DNA of 64,000 nt, taken from the NCBI RefSeq assembly GCF_000017205.1, contig NC_009656.1, positions 4,034,001-4,098,000 of the forward strand, given 5' to 3'. The DNA comes from Pseudomonas paraeruginosa PA7. GTDB taxonomy: Bacteria > Pseudomonadota > Gammaproteobacteria > Pseudomonadales > Pseudomonadaceae. Below the pieces are notes generated by a model. It did not search any database, was not told the DNA's origin, and was given only the letters and a program-made list of their open reading frames with translations. A program made the position numbers and the translations under genes. Positions 9,449 through 17,773 of this stretch are shown here, piece by piece (the stretch's first letter is position 1; the number at the start of each line of letters is the position of its first letter).

Positions 9449-9756
9449 GGCAGCGCTTCCGGCGCGCCCAGGCTCCAGCTCCAGGGACGGATCTCGACCC
9501 GCTCGAACAGGCCGGCACGGACATAGGGGTCGTCGGCGAGGAAGGCCTCCACCTCGTCCAGCGAGGCAGCCTCTATCACCAGCAGGGTACCGTTCATCCG
9601 CCCGTCGCAGTCGTCCAGCGTCGGCCCACCCAGGCGCACCACCACCCGGTGCGGCGACGGGTTGCGCAGGTGCGCACGGTGCGCAGGGCGAACCCGCCGG
9701 CGCAGGGCGTCAAGCCGCGGGTGGTCGGTGGCGAAGACCGCGAAGTAGCGGTTCAT
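9445..9756 (-). CDS. YCII-related (dimeric alpha+beta barrel) protein
   Basis: A 103-residue YCII-domain protein: the start MNRYFAVFATDHP, the RPAHRAHL segment with the usual His, then the GTLLVIEAASLDEVEAFLADDPY motif in which the DPY/DPF signature is clear. YCII proteins are small enzymes or accessory factors often found in aromatic catabolic operons, where some act as lactone isomerases or dehalogenase-like proteins. It overlaps the hydroxyquinol dioxygenase stop by 4 bp (ATGA) upstream and the Rieske gene downstream. An isomerase role acting on a ring-cleavage product is possible but not demonstrable from sequence. Confidence 0.85.
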   Translation of the reverse strand: MNRYFAVFATDHPRLDALRRRVRPAHRAHLRNPSPHRVVVRLGGPTLDDCDGRMNGTLLVIEAASLDEVEAFLADDPYVRAGLFERVEIRPWSWSLGAPEALP

Positions 9757-10643
9757 GCCGGCTCCAGGACGAAGTCATAGCGCACCAGGCGGAACGCCGT
9801 GTCGATGCCGAACTCCCGCGCCAGCGGATGCTCGGCCGTGCAGGCCAGGTATTCCACCCGCAGCGAGTCCTTCACGCCGAACACCGCGTCCGACGCCAGG
9901 TAGGGATCGTCATGCTTGAACAGGTGCGTCACCAGGCGCCGATGCCGCGCCGCCTCGATCATGAAATGCAGGTGCGCCGGCCGCCACGGATGACGGCCGC
10001 TGGCCTGGAGCAGACGGCCGACCGGGCCGTCGCTGGGGATCGGGTAGCTGGTCGGGACGATGCTGCGGATCGCGTAGCGCCCCTCGCCGTCCGAGCGATA
10101 GCGGCCACGCAGGTTGCCGTGCGGTTGCGTCGCATCCTGCCCGGAATAGCAACCGTTCTCCGCGCTCTGCCAGACGTCCAGGCAGGCGTCGACGACAGGC
10201 CGTCCCTGGTCGTCCAGCACCCTCCCCATCACCAGCGCCGGGACACCCGGGGTGAGGGCCATGCTCTCGCCGTAGTCACGTTGCGGCATCCCGGCGATGT
10301 AGAAAGGCCCGAACACGGTGCTGTCGGTGGTCCCGGCGCTGCCGCGATGGGCGAGCGCATCGACCAGCATCGACAGGCCGAGCACATCGGACAACAGGAT
10401 GAACTCCTGGCGCACCAGGCCATCGCAGGTTTGCCCGGTCTCGGTGAGGAAACGTATCCCGGCGAACCACTCCTCCTCGCTCAGCTCCACCTCGCGGACG
10501 AAGGCGTGCAGGTGCTCCACCAGCCTTTCCAGCAGGCGACGCAGCCGTGGGTCCGGCGCGGCGGCGAAACTGGCGAGGACCTGGGCGGTGATCCTTTCTT
10601 CGGCGGCGTTCGCGCGCCCGGCCGCGTCCGGCCTCGCCGTCAT
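9753..10643 (-). CDS. Hydroxyquinol 1,2-dioxygenase (intradiol)
   Basis: A 296-residue non-haem Fe(III) intradiol dioxygenase that opens 1,2,4-trihydroxybenzene to maleylacetate. It has the N-terminal helical dimerisation domain (ITAQVLASF, EWFAGIRFLTETGQTCD) and then the catalytic domain with DVWQSAENGCYSGQD, RGRYRSDGEGRYAIRSIVP and HPWRPAHLHFMI, which supply the expected Tyr/Tyr/His/His iron ligands. TSYPIPSDGPVG is characteristic of hydroxyquinol rather than catechol enzymes. The ATG overlaps the maleylacetate reductase stop by 4 bp. Together with that reductase it lets the operon handle hydroxyquinol as well as hydroquinone. Confidence 0.92.
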   Translation of the reverse strand: MTARPDAAGRANAAEERITAQVLASFAAAPDPRLRRLLERLVEHLHAFVREVELSEEEWFAGIRFLTETGQTCDGLVRQEFILLSDVLGLSMLVDALAHRGSAGTTDSTVFGPFYIAGMPQRDYGESMALTPGVPALVMGRVLDDQGRPVVDACLDVWQSAENGCYSGQDATQPHGNLRGRYRSDGEGRYAIRSIVPTSYPIPSDGPVGRLLQASGRHPWRPAHLHFMIEAARHRRLVTHLFKHDDPYLASDAVFGVKDSLRVEYLACTAEHPLAREFGIDTAFRLVRYDFVLEPA

Positions 10644-11707
10644 GCCGGCGGCAACCCGTCGCGCGCGCGCTCGAGCAACGCCTGGATGGCCGCGCGATCG
10701 AACGGACGGGGGTTGTAGTAAGGGCTGGCGCAGGCGATCCGCGCGACCTCCGCCGGGCCCTCGGGCGGCAGGCCGAGCTCGCCCAGCGAGGCCGGTACGC
10801 CGAGGCGGCGGTTGAGCGCGAACAGCAGGGGCCCGGCCTCTTCCGCCGTGCTTCCGCCCAACGCCCGGGCGACCCGCGCCAGGGCGCCCGCCGCGGCCTC
10901 GCGGTTGTAGTGCGCGGCGTGCGGCAGGACCACCGCGTGAGCCTGCGCGTGCGGCAGGTTGAAGGTACCGCCGAGGGTGTGGCAGAGCTTGTGGTGGATC
11001 GCCATGCCCACCGAGCCCAGACACACGCCCGCCAGCCAGGCACCGTACAGCGCCTGGCCGCGCGCCTCGCGGTCGCCGGGATCACCGACCACCCGTGGCA
11101 ATGCCTGCGCCAGGGAGCGGATGGACTCCTCGGCCATCAACCCGATGATCGGGTTGGCATCCTCGGCATAGAGCGCCTCCACCGCATGGGCCATGGCGTT
11201 CATCCCGGAACAGGCGGAGACGGCCGGCGGCAGGCTGAGGGTCAGCTGCGGATCGTAGATCACCGTCCTCGGCAAGACCCGGGCGTCGCGGCCGGTCTTC
11301 TTCAGGCGCTCCTCGGTCATCCCCCAGATCGGCGTCATCTCCGAACCGGCGTAGGTGGTCGGCACCGCCAGGATCGGCAAACCGGACTCCAGCGCGATGG
11401 CCTTGCCCAGGCCGATGGTCGAACCGCCGCCCACCGCGATGCAGCAGTCGGCCTGGCGCCTCGCCGCCTCGGCGCGGGCCGCCCGGGCGACCTCCAGCGG
11501 CACGTGCATCACAGCCTCGGGATAGACTCCGGCGCTGCGTGATCCGAGGATCCTTGCCAGCCGCTCGGCGAGCTCGCGCTGGTCGGGGGTGGACAGCAGC
11601 AGCGCGCGCTCGGCGCCCAGCCTGCCGACCTCCTCGCCAAGGCGCTGCAAGGCACCGTCGCCGAAGACCACCCGGCTCGGCAGGCCCTGATAGATGAATG
11701 TCCGCAT
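10640..11707 (-). CDS. Maleylacetate reductase
   Basis: A 355-residue iron-containing alcohol dehydrogenase-fold enzyme reducing maleylacetate to 3-oxoadipate with NAD(P)H. Family marks are the N-terminal PSRVVFGDGAL, the nucleotide loop AVGGGSTIGLGKAIAL, TYAGSEMTPIWG, and the histidine cluster HHKLCHTLGGTFNLPHAQAHAVVLPH. It stands 8 bp downstream of the aldehyde dehydrogenase stop. It is the convergence point of the hydroquinone branch (via 4-hydroxymuconic semialdehyde) and the hydroxyquinol branch. The product enters central metabolism through the beta-ketoadipate pathway, encoded elsewhere. Confidence 0.93.
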   Translation of the reverse strand: MRTFIYQGLPSRVVFGDGALQRLGEEVGRLGAERALLLSTPDQRELAERLARILGSRSAGVYPEAVMHVPLEVARAARAEAARRQADCCIAVGGGSTIGLGKAIALESGLPILAVPTTYAGSEMTPIWGMTEERLKKTGRDARVLPRTVIYDPQLTLSLPPAVSACSGMNAMAHAVEALYAEDANPIIGLMAEESIRSLAQALPRVVGDPGDREARGQALYGAWLAGVCLGSVGMAIHHKLCHTLGGTFNLPHAQAHAVVLPHAAHYNREAAAGALARVARALGGSTAEEAGPLLFALNRRLGVPASLGELGLPPEGPAEVARIACASPYYNPRPFDRAAIQALLERARDGLPPA

Positions 11708-11715
11708 CTGTCACC

Positions 11716-13179
11716 TCAGCGCTTGTAGTGCGGCGCGATCTTCGCGTCGACGTTGACCCACACCGAGTGCGCCTCGGTGTACTCGTGCAGAGCCTCGAAG
11801 CCCATCTCGCGGCCATATCCGGACTGCCCGACGCCACCGAACGGGCTGGCCGGGCTGACCCGCTTGTAGCAGTTGATCCAGCACATTCCCGCGTGGATCC
11901 GCCCGGCCACCCGGTGCGCCCGCTGCAGGTCGCGGGTCCAGAGACCGCTGCCGAGCCCGTAGCGGGTGCCGTTGGCGATGGCCAGGGCTTCCTCCTCGGT
12001 GGAAAAGCGCAGGACGGTGACGAACGGCCCGAACACCTCTTCCTGGGCCACCCGGTCCTCGGGCCGCGCCTCGACCACCGTCGGTTCGACGTAGTAGCCC
12101 GCGGCCAGGGCGGGATCGCCCGGCGCCCGCCCGCCGGTGAGGATGCGCCCGCCCTCCTCCTCGGCGATCGCGGCGAAGGACAGTACCCGGTCGCGATGCA
12201 GCGCCGAGGTCAGCGGTCCCATTTCGGTTTCCGGATCCAGCGGGTCGCCCAGGCGGATCGAGCGCGCCAGCGCGACGAAGCGTTCGAGGAAGCGGTCGGC
12301 GATGCGCTCGTGGAGGATCAGCCGCGAACCGGCGATGCAGGCCTGGCCCTGGTTGTGGAAGATGGCCCAGGCGGCGCCGTTGATCGCCGCGTCCAGGTCG
12401 GCGTCGTCGAACACGATGTTCGCGCCCTTGCCGCCCAGCTCCAGTTGCACGCGCTTGAGATTGCCGCGCGAGGCCTCGACGATGCGCTGCCCGGTGAGGG
12501 TGGAACCGGTGAAGGCGATCTTGCCCACGTCGGGATGCTCCGCCAGGCGCTGGCCGGCGGTATTGCCATAGCCCGGCACGATGTTGACCACCCCGTCGGG
12601 GAAACCGACCTCGCGGATCAGCTCGGCGATGCGCAGGGTCGACAACGGGGTGATCTCCGACGGCTTGAGCACCACCGTGTTGCCCGCCGCCAACGCCGGG
12701 CCGAGCTTCCAACTGGTGAACATCAGTGGGAAATTCCACGGCACGATCTGCCCGACCACGCCGATCGGCTTGCGCTGCACGTAATTGAGGAAACCCGCGT
12801 CCACCGGGATCACCTTGCCTTCGAGCTTGTCGGCGATGCCGCCGAAATAGCGGAAGCAGGCGGCGGTGCGCGGCACATCGAGGTTGCGCGAGTCGCGCAG
12901 CGGGTGCCCGGTATCCAGGGACTCCAGCCGGGCCAGTTGCTCGGCATTGGCCTCGATCGCATCGGCCAGTTTCAGCAGCAGGCGGCCGCGCTCCGCCGCC
13001 GGCAGCCCGGCCCAGGCCGGAAAGGCACGCCGGGCGGCGGCCACCGCGAGGTCGACGTCGGCCGCCTCGGCGGCGGCGATGCGGGTGATCGGCGAACCGT
13101 CGGCTGGGTTCAGCACCTCGATCTCGCCGCGGCCCACGGCAGGGACGAAGCGGCCGTCGATGAACAGTAGGTTCTGCAT
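11716..13179 (-). CDS. Aldehyde dehydrogenase, probable 4-hydroxymuconic semialdehyde dehydrogenase
   Basis: A 487-residue NAD(P)+-dependent aldehyde dehydrogenase. The NAD site (VPWNFPLMFTSWKLGPALAAGN, FTGSTLTGQ), the general-base Glu in LELGGKGANIVF and the catalytic Cys in NQGQACIAGSR are all present. Placement between the hydroquinone dioxygenase and maleylacetate reductase fits oxidation of 4-hydroxymuconic semialdehyde to maleylacetate, as in pnp/hap-type pathways. The start ATG at 13177-13179 has GGAGAG upstream. A 99-bp gap carrying a large palindrome separates it from the dioxygenase large-subunit gene. Substrate assignment rests on context, enzyme class on motifs. Confidence 0.9.
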   Translation of the reverse strand: MQNLLFIDGRFVPAVGRGEIEVLNPADGSPITRIAAAEAADVDLAVAAARRAFPAWAGLPAAERGRLLLKLADAIEANAEQLARLESLDTGHPLRDSRNLDVPRTAACFRYFGGIADKLEGKVIPVDAGFLNYVQRKPIGVVGQIVPWNFPLMFTSWKLGPALAAGNTVVLKPSEITPLSTLRIAELIREVGFPDGVVNIVPGYGNTAGQRLAEHPDVGKIAFTGSTLTGQRIVEASRGNLKRVQLELGGKGANIVFDDADLDAAINGAAWAIFHNQGQACIAGSRLILHERIADRFLERFVALARSIRLGDPLDPETEMGPLTSALHRDRVLSFAAIAEEEGGRILTGGRAPGDPALAAGYYVEPTVVEARPEDRVAQEEVFGPFVTVLRFSTEEEALAIANGTRYGLGSGLWTRDLQRAHRVAGRIHAGMCWINCYKRVSPASPFGGVGQSGYGREMGFEALHEYTEAHSVWVNVDAKIAPHYKR

Positions 13180-13194
13180 GGCAAAGGCTCTCCA

Positions 13195-13216
13195 CGCGCC
13201 GCTCCGGAGCGGCGCG
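13195..13216. repeat. Perfect 22-bp palindrome between dioxygenase and dehydrogenase genes
   Basis: Eleven-base arms (CGCGCCGCTCC / GGAGCGGCGCG) meet without a spacer. In mRNA this gives a tight GC hairpin just upstream of the dehydrogenase ribosome site. It could be an mRNA-processing or stability element, or a partial terminator tuning expression within the operon. There is no T-tract. Confidence 0.55.
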
Positions 13217-13278
13217 GCGTCAGGCGGGGTACGGAAGGGAAAAGCGGGCAGCCGACGGTGCGGGCAGCCCGGAAGGTC

Positions 13279-14298
13279 CTAGAAGTCCACCGGATAGGGC
13301 TTCAGTTCGCCGCTCTCATAGCGTTGCGGCAGGTTCGGCGTGGCGTTCTCCCACACCAGCAGCATCGAGCGCTTGGTCGAGTAGCCCTGGTGGCGGATGT
13401 CCGCCGGCATCGCCGCGATGTCGCCGGCGCGCATGATCACCCGCGCCCGGGGCGTACCGTCGTCCTTGTCGGCGACATCCCAGACGATCTCGTCGGAAAG
13501 CTGCAGGAACCACTCGACCCTGTCGTTACCGTGGAACACCGGGAGGATGAACTCCTCGGTGGTCGGGCAGAACAGGCTGGCCTTGCATACCGAGCTGACC
13601 GAGGGGTTCCAGGTCACGTCCGAACGCGAAAGGTACTTGAACAGGTTGAAGGCATGCAGCTCGCCTTCGTAGCCTTCGGCCGGGTGCAGTTCAGGTTCGT
13701 CCTGGGGCACATCGAGGAACTGGCGGTTCACCGGCAGGTCGTCGCGCAGCGGCGAATCGTCGGGGAGGCCGGGCATGCGCCGGGTGGCGATACGGAAACG
13801 CTCGATGGCCTCGGTGTTGTCGCCGTGCTTGCGGCCGAAGGCGCTGCCGGTCTCCTCCGGCGCGGCGAACGGATCGAAGCTGGCGTTGGTCCAGTCGCGC
13901 AGCACCGCCTTGAAGGTCGCCATGATCTTCGGCGTGTCGAACCGTTCGGTGTAGTCGACCCCCGCCTCGCGCAGCACGCCGTTGAAGGTCCCGGCGTAGA
14001 GATCGACCTTGCCGTAGTGGTTGCGCGTACCGATCACGTGGTCGAAGTTCACCCAGCCGTAGAAGAAGCCCCAGGCCACGTCGCGCATCATCGCGCGGAG
14101 GAAGGCGTCGACCGGGATCAGGTGCGAGCGCGACTGGCCCTTGGCCGGCCATTCGACGCGGGCGAAGTATTCGTCGCGCGACAGCGTGAAGGCACCGAGC
14201 CGGAAGCTGCGGTAGCCGGTGGCCGGGTCCGGACGACCGGCCTCGACCTCGTCGCTGGCGAAGCCGCGGGTCTGTTCGGGGGTATCGAGCATGGCCAT
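13279..14298 (-). CDS. Hydroquinone 1,2-dioxygenase, large subunit (PnpD/HapD-like)
   Basis: A 339-residue protein matching the length of the large, Fe(II)-binding subunit of two-component hydroquinone dioxygenases from para-nitrophenol and 4-hydroxyacetophenone degraders. Recognisable stretches are GYRSFRLGAFTLSRDEYFARVEWPAKGQ, a central WGFFYGWVNFDHVIGTRNHYGKVDLYAGTFN segment (long motif, roughly residues 85-115) and a cupin-like C-terminal half with FHGNDRVEWFLQLSDE and HQGYSTKRSMLLVWEN. The enzyme cleaves hydroquinone to 4-hydroxymuconic semialdehyde. The ATG at 14296-14298 has GGAGAG at good spacing. It lies 32 bp after the small-subunit gene, as a coupled pair. Confidence 0.87.
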   Translation of the reverse strand: MAMLDTPEQTRGFASDEVEAGRPDPATGYRSFRLGAFTLSRDEYFARVEWPAKGQSRSHLIPVDAFLRAMMRDVAWGFFYGWVNFDHVIGTRNHYGKVDLYAGTFNGVLREAGVDYTERFDTPKIMATFKAVLRDWTNASFDPFAAPEETGSAFGRKHGDNTEAIERFRIATRRMPGLPDDSPLRDDLPVNRQFLDVPQDEPELHPAEGYEGELHAFNLFKYLSRSDVTWNPSVSSVCKASLFCPTTEEFILPVFHGNDRVEWFLQLSDEIVWDVADKDDGTPRARVIMRAGDIAAMPADIRHQGYSTKRSMLLVWENATPNLPQRYESGELKPYPVDF

Positions 14299-14330
14299 GA
14301 TGGCTCTCCTTGTTGTTCTCTGGCAGGCGC

Positions 14331-14822
14331 CTACTTGAGGCAGATGTCCGCCCACTTCTCCACCGAGAGCGGGCCGAGGATCGTCTGTTGCAGGAGCACG
14401 CAGGGCCGCGCGGCTTCGAAGCGGTAGGCGCGGCCGGCCGGCAACAGGACCTGGTGGCCGCGGCCGAGCAGCACGTAGCCCATCGGCCGGCCGCGCGGCA
14501 GGTCGCCGGCCAGCTGGGTGCCCTCGCCTTCGCGCGGCGGGCGCTCGAGGTCGAGGAAGTCGACGCGCACCTCGCCGTCCATGGAAATGGCGAACTCGTC
14601 ATGGCTGCAGGCGAACCAGGGCGAGCGTCCCTCGGCGCGCAGCGCCTCGATGACGTAGCCGAGATTGAGGCCGACCACCACCTTCTCGTAAGGCGCCGAG
14701 CGGGCGGCGACCTCGAAGACGTTGGAAAAGGCATAGTGGCGGGCATCGCCCTTCACCAGTTCGATGGAACCCTTGCGGTAGTCGCCCAGGGAACCGAAGA
14801 CAGTCCGAATAGCGGCATTCAT
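14331..14822 (-). CDS. Hydroquinone 1,2-dioxygenase, small subunit (PnpC/HapC-like)
   Basis: A 163-residue cupin-like protein of the size of the small subunit of heterotetrameric hydroquinone dioxygenases. It starts MNAAIRTVFGSLGDYRKGSIEL and has HYAFSNVFEVA and a C-terminal VEKWADICLK. It is the first gene of the operon, 126 bp from the LysR gene stop, with the predicted regulator box about 90 bp upstream of its ATG. The family call rests mainly on the pairing with the large subunit and on the rest of the pathway; alone it would be a generic cupin-like hypothetical. Confidence 0.82.
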   Translation of the reverse strand: MNAAIRTVFGSLGDYRKGSIELVKGDARHYAFSNVFEVAARSAPYEKVVVGLNLGYVIEALRAEGRSPWFACSHDEFAISMDGEVRVDFLDLERPPREGEGTQLAGDLPRGRPMGYVLLGRGHQVLLPAGRAYRFEAARPCVLLQQTILGPLSVEKWADICLK

Positions 14823-14909
14823 CTCGTCGCACCCGTTTGTTGTTGTAGTCGTGGGGACAAGGTAAAGGCCTTGGTGGAAGGCAACAATCGGCGGGAGAAC
14901 GACAGGAGT

Positions 14910-14926
14910 GTTCGCGAATCGCAAAC
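14910..14926 (-). promoter_or_regulatory. Candidate LysR (PnpR-like) activator box GTT-N11-AAC
   Basis: The 17-bp imperfect palindrome GTTCGCGAATCGCAAAC fits GTT-N11-AAC, the binding pattern I recall for the hydroquinone-pathway regulator PnpR, and also the general LysR T-N11-A rule. It lies 88 bp upstream of the small-subunit ATG, in the 126-bp gap after the LysR gene. The palindrome is seen; its function is inferred. Confidence 0.6.
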
Positions 14927-14948
14927 AAATTCCGCTCGGCGCCCACCG

Positions 14949-15878
14949 TCAGCGAACCCAGCCCTTTTCCAGCAAGGGCCGGTCCCAGCAGGGCTCGTCG
15001 CTGATCCGCTCCACCAGGAAGTCGATCAGGGTGCGTACCTTCAAGGCGCGCCGCTGGGTGGCGGGAAACACCGCGGAGAAGTTGAACGACGACAACGGAT
15101 AGTCGACCAGCAAAGGTAGCAGCCGGCCGCTTGCCAGGTCGGCATGCGCCACCAGCGTCGGCAGGCACACCAGCGCGGTACCGGCCAATGCGTAATCGCG
15201 CAGCAGGTGGACCGAATTGGAGCGCACCTGTCCCGCCAGGCTCAGTTCGACGGTCTCGTCGCCATGCTGGAACTGCCAGCGGTTGCGCGACGGATAGCCT
15301 TCATAGAGAGCGATCCGGTGCTCCAGCAGGTCACCCGGCCGTTGCGGCGCCGGATGCCGCTGCAGGTACTCCGGCGAGGCCAGGAACAGCCGGCGGACAC
15401 TGAACAGCTTGCGTTCGATGAGCGTCTCGGCCTGCGGCGGGAACATCTGGAAGGCGATGTCGAAGCCCTCCTCTATCGGGTCGGTCAGGCGGTCGTTGAC
15501 GATCACGTCCACCTCGATGTCCGGGTACAAGGCGGTGAACTCGGCCAGCAACGGGCCGAAGTGATCGATGGCGAAGCCCGGCAGCATCTGCACGCGCAGC
15601 TTGCCGGTCGGCTTGGCGCGCAGGTTGCGCATCTGCTCGGTGAGGCTGTTGAAGCCGGCCACCATGTCCGCGCATTCCTTGTAGTAGGTCTCGCCAACCT
15701 CGGAGAGGCGCACATGGCGGGTGCTACGGTGGAACAACGGGGCATTGATGAAATGCTCCAGTTGCTGGATGCGGTGGGTGACGACGGAACGGGTCACTCC
15801 GAGCTGCACGGCGGCCTTGGCGAAGTTTCCGGTCTCGGCCACCCGCACGAACGCCTCGATGCTCAGCAAACGGTCCAT
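14949..15878 (-). CDS. LysR-family regulator of the hydroquinone operon (PnpR-like)
   Basis: A 309-residue LysR protein: winged HTH at residues 1-60 (MDRLLSIEAFVRVAETGNFAKAA..VTRSVVTHRIQQLE) and then the effector-binding domain. It belongs to the CrgA/PnpR-like subgroup judging by the FHRSTRHVRLSEVGETYYKEC hinge. It lies directly upstream of, and in the same direction as, the ring-cleavage genes, instead of divergent as is common for LysR genes. A GTT-N11-AAC box stands between it and them. ATG 15876-15878 follows AGAGAGG. It starts 50 bp after the ABC-F gene stop. It probably activates the operon in response to hydroquinone or a related phenol. Confidence 0.88.
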   Translation of the reverse strand: MDRLLSIEAFVRVAETGNFAKAAVQLGVTRSVVTHRIQQLEHFINAPLFHRSTRHVRLSEVGETYYKECADMVAGFNSLTEQMRNLRAKPTGKLRVQMLPGFAIDHFGPLLAEFTALYPDIEVDVIVNDRLTDPIEEGFDIAFQMFPPQAETLIERKLFSVRRLFLASPEYLQRHPAPQRPGDLLEHRIALYEGYPSRNRWQFQHGDETVELSLAGQVRSNSVHLLRDYALAGTALVCLPTLVAHADLASGRLLPLLVDYPLSSFNFSAVFPATQRRALKVRTLIDFLVERISDEPCWDRPLLEKGWVR

Positions 15879-15928
15879 CTGTACCTCTCTTCTTGTTGTC
15901 GGCGTTTTCGGCAGGAGGACTGTACCGC

Positions 15929-17578
15929 CTATTTCCCCGCCGCCGAAATGCCATCCGCGCAATCGCGCGAACGCAGCCGCCAACCTTCCCCCGTGGCCTC
16001 CAGGCTCCCCTCCAGCCCCAGCTCGCGGAGGAACAGCGGGTCGTGGGAAACCACCAGCAGCGCCCCGCGATACTGCCGGAGCATCGTCTCCAGGGCCTGG
16101 CGGGCGGCCAGGTCGAGGTGGTTGTCCGGCTCGTCGAGCAACAGCAGCTGCGCTGGCCGGTCGGCATAGAACACCAGGGCCAGGGCGGCCTTCAGGCGTT
16201 CGCCGCCGCTCAGAGTGGCACATGGCTGGGCGAGCCGTTCGGCCGGCAAGCCGAGTTGCGCCAGACGCATGCGCAGCCAGCTCTCTCCGCGACTGCGATT
16301 GGCCTCCAGCAACTGCTCCAGCACGCCTCGCCCGTCGTCCAGCAGGCTCAGTCGCTGGTCGAGGTAGGCGGCGCCCACCGTCACCGCGCAGGTTCCCGCC
16401 AGCGGCGCCAGTTGCCCGGCCAGCAGTCGCAGCAGGGTCGACTTGCCGCTACCGTTCGGACCGACCAACGCCAGTCGTCGCGGACCGCTCAGGATCAGCT
16501 CGAGTTCGCGCAACGGCCCGCGCAGATGCGGCAGGACCGCGCCCTTCAACTCGACGATGCGCCGCTGCGCCGCCAGTTCGGCGTCGGGCGAATCGAGCAG
16601 CACCGGCGCCGCCTCCCCTACTTCCCGCGCAGCCTCGCGCACCTCGCGGTCGAGGCGCTCGCGCTCCGCCTGGTGGGCCTTGCGCAGCTTCCCGGCGCTG
16701 ACCTCGCTGCGTTCCTTGAACCCACCGAGCAGGATCCTCGCCTGGTTCGCCGTCTTGCCTTCACGCCGGCCGCTGGCCTGGCGGCGCTCCTGGCGCTGCT
16801 GCTGTTCGCGCATGGCCAGGGTCTGCCGCTTGCGCTCCAGGCGACGCTGGTCCAGGCGGTGCCCGGCGGCCTCGCGCGCCTCCTCCCGGCTCCGCGCGTA
16901 GAAGGAATAGCCGCCGCCGTAGCTGCGCAGGCCGAGGGACGACAGCTCGACGATCCGCTGCATGCCCTCCAGCAGCTCGCGATCATGGCTGACCAGCAGC
17001 AGGCCGCCACGCCAGGCCTCCAGCCTCGCCCGCAGAGCGAGCCGGCCGGCACGATCGAGGTGGTTGCTCGGTTCGTCGAGGATGAGGAAGTCGGCTTCGC
17101 CGAGGAAGGCGCCGAGCAGGGCCACGCGCATGCACTCGCCACCGCTCAGGCGGGCGCTCGGGGCGTCCGCCCGCAGGTGCCCGAGGCCTTCGGCGGCCAG
17201 GGCGTCGGCCAGGCGCTGGCGGATGTCCCAGCGTTCGCCCAGGCATTCGTAGTCGGCGGCCGCCACGCTGCCCGCCTCGATCCGCGCCAGCGCCTCCAGC
17301 CATGGGCGGACGCCGGCCAGGTCGGCGACCGTCGGATAGTCGGCCGGATCGAGCTGCTGGGCCAGGTAGCGCACGCGGCCCTGGCGCCGGACGCTACCGC
17401 TGGACGGCTGCACGTGTCCGGCGAGCAGGCGCGCGAGCAGCGACTTGCCGACGCCGTTGCGTCCCACCAGCCCGGTGTGCCGGGTGTCGAAGGTTTCGTC
17501 GAGATCGGAAAACAGCAGGCTGCCGTCCGGCAGTTGGAAAGAGACGCCAGCGAGCGTCAGGGTCGACGTATTCGTCAT
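15929..17578 (-). CDS. ABC-F family ATPase (PA1425-like)
   Basis: A 549-residue cytoplasmic protein with two ABC ATPase domains and no membrane domain, hence the ABC-F translation/ribosome-associated class. Domain 1 has Walker A GRNGVGKS near residue 39 and the signature LSGGECMRVAL; the linker is rich in Arg, Gln and Glu (residues about 200-300); domain 2 has GPNGSGKST, LSGGERLKAAL and LLDEPDNHLD. The start ATG at 17576-17578 is preceded by AAGGGGG. Members resemble Uup/YbiT-like factors that act on stalled ribosomes. A role in antibiotic protection cannot be claimed from sequence. Confidence 0.92.
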   Translation of the reverse strand: MTNTSTLTLAGVSFQLPDGSLLFSDLDETFDTRHTGLVGRNGVGKSLLARLLAGHVQPSSGSVRRQGRVRYLAQQLDPADYPTVADLAGVRPWLEALARIEAGSVAAADYECLGERWDIRQRLADALAAEGLGHLRADAPSARLSGGECMRVALLGAFLGEADFLILDEPSNHLDRAGRLALRARLEAWRGGLLLVSHDRELLEGMQRIVELSSLGLRSYGGGYSFYARSREEAREAAGHRLDQRRLERKRQTLAMREQQQRQERRQASGRREGKTANQARILLGGFKERSEVSAGKLRKAHQAERERLDREVREAAREVGEAAPVLLDSPDAELAAQRRIVELKGAVLPHLRGPLRELELILSGPRRLALVGPNGSGKSTLLRLLAGQLAPLAGTCAVTVGAAYLDQRLSLLDDGRGVLEQLLEANRSRGESWLRMRLAQLGLPAERLAQPCATLSGGERLKAALALVFYADRPAQLLLLDEPDNHLDLAARQALETMLRQYRGALLVVSHDPLFLRELGLEGSLEATGEGWRLRSRDCADGISAAGK

Positions 17579-17773
17579 GGATACCCCCTTGATGCCATGC
17601 ATTCCCCCAGGCCACGGGCCAGGGACGGAAAACCGGCCGTGCGGACACGGCAGCATCAATTGCGCATCGGACGAACACCTCGCAAGGAAGGAAAGGCCGC
17701 GCAGTGTACTCCGCGCATGTGGCCCTGCCAATCGGGCATACTCGTTGTCCCTTCCTCGAAACGTCCGATCGAT

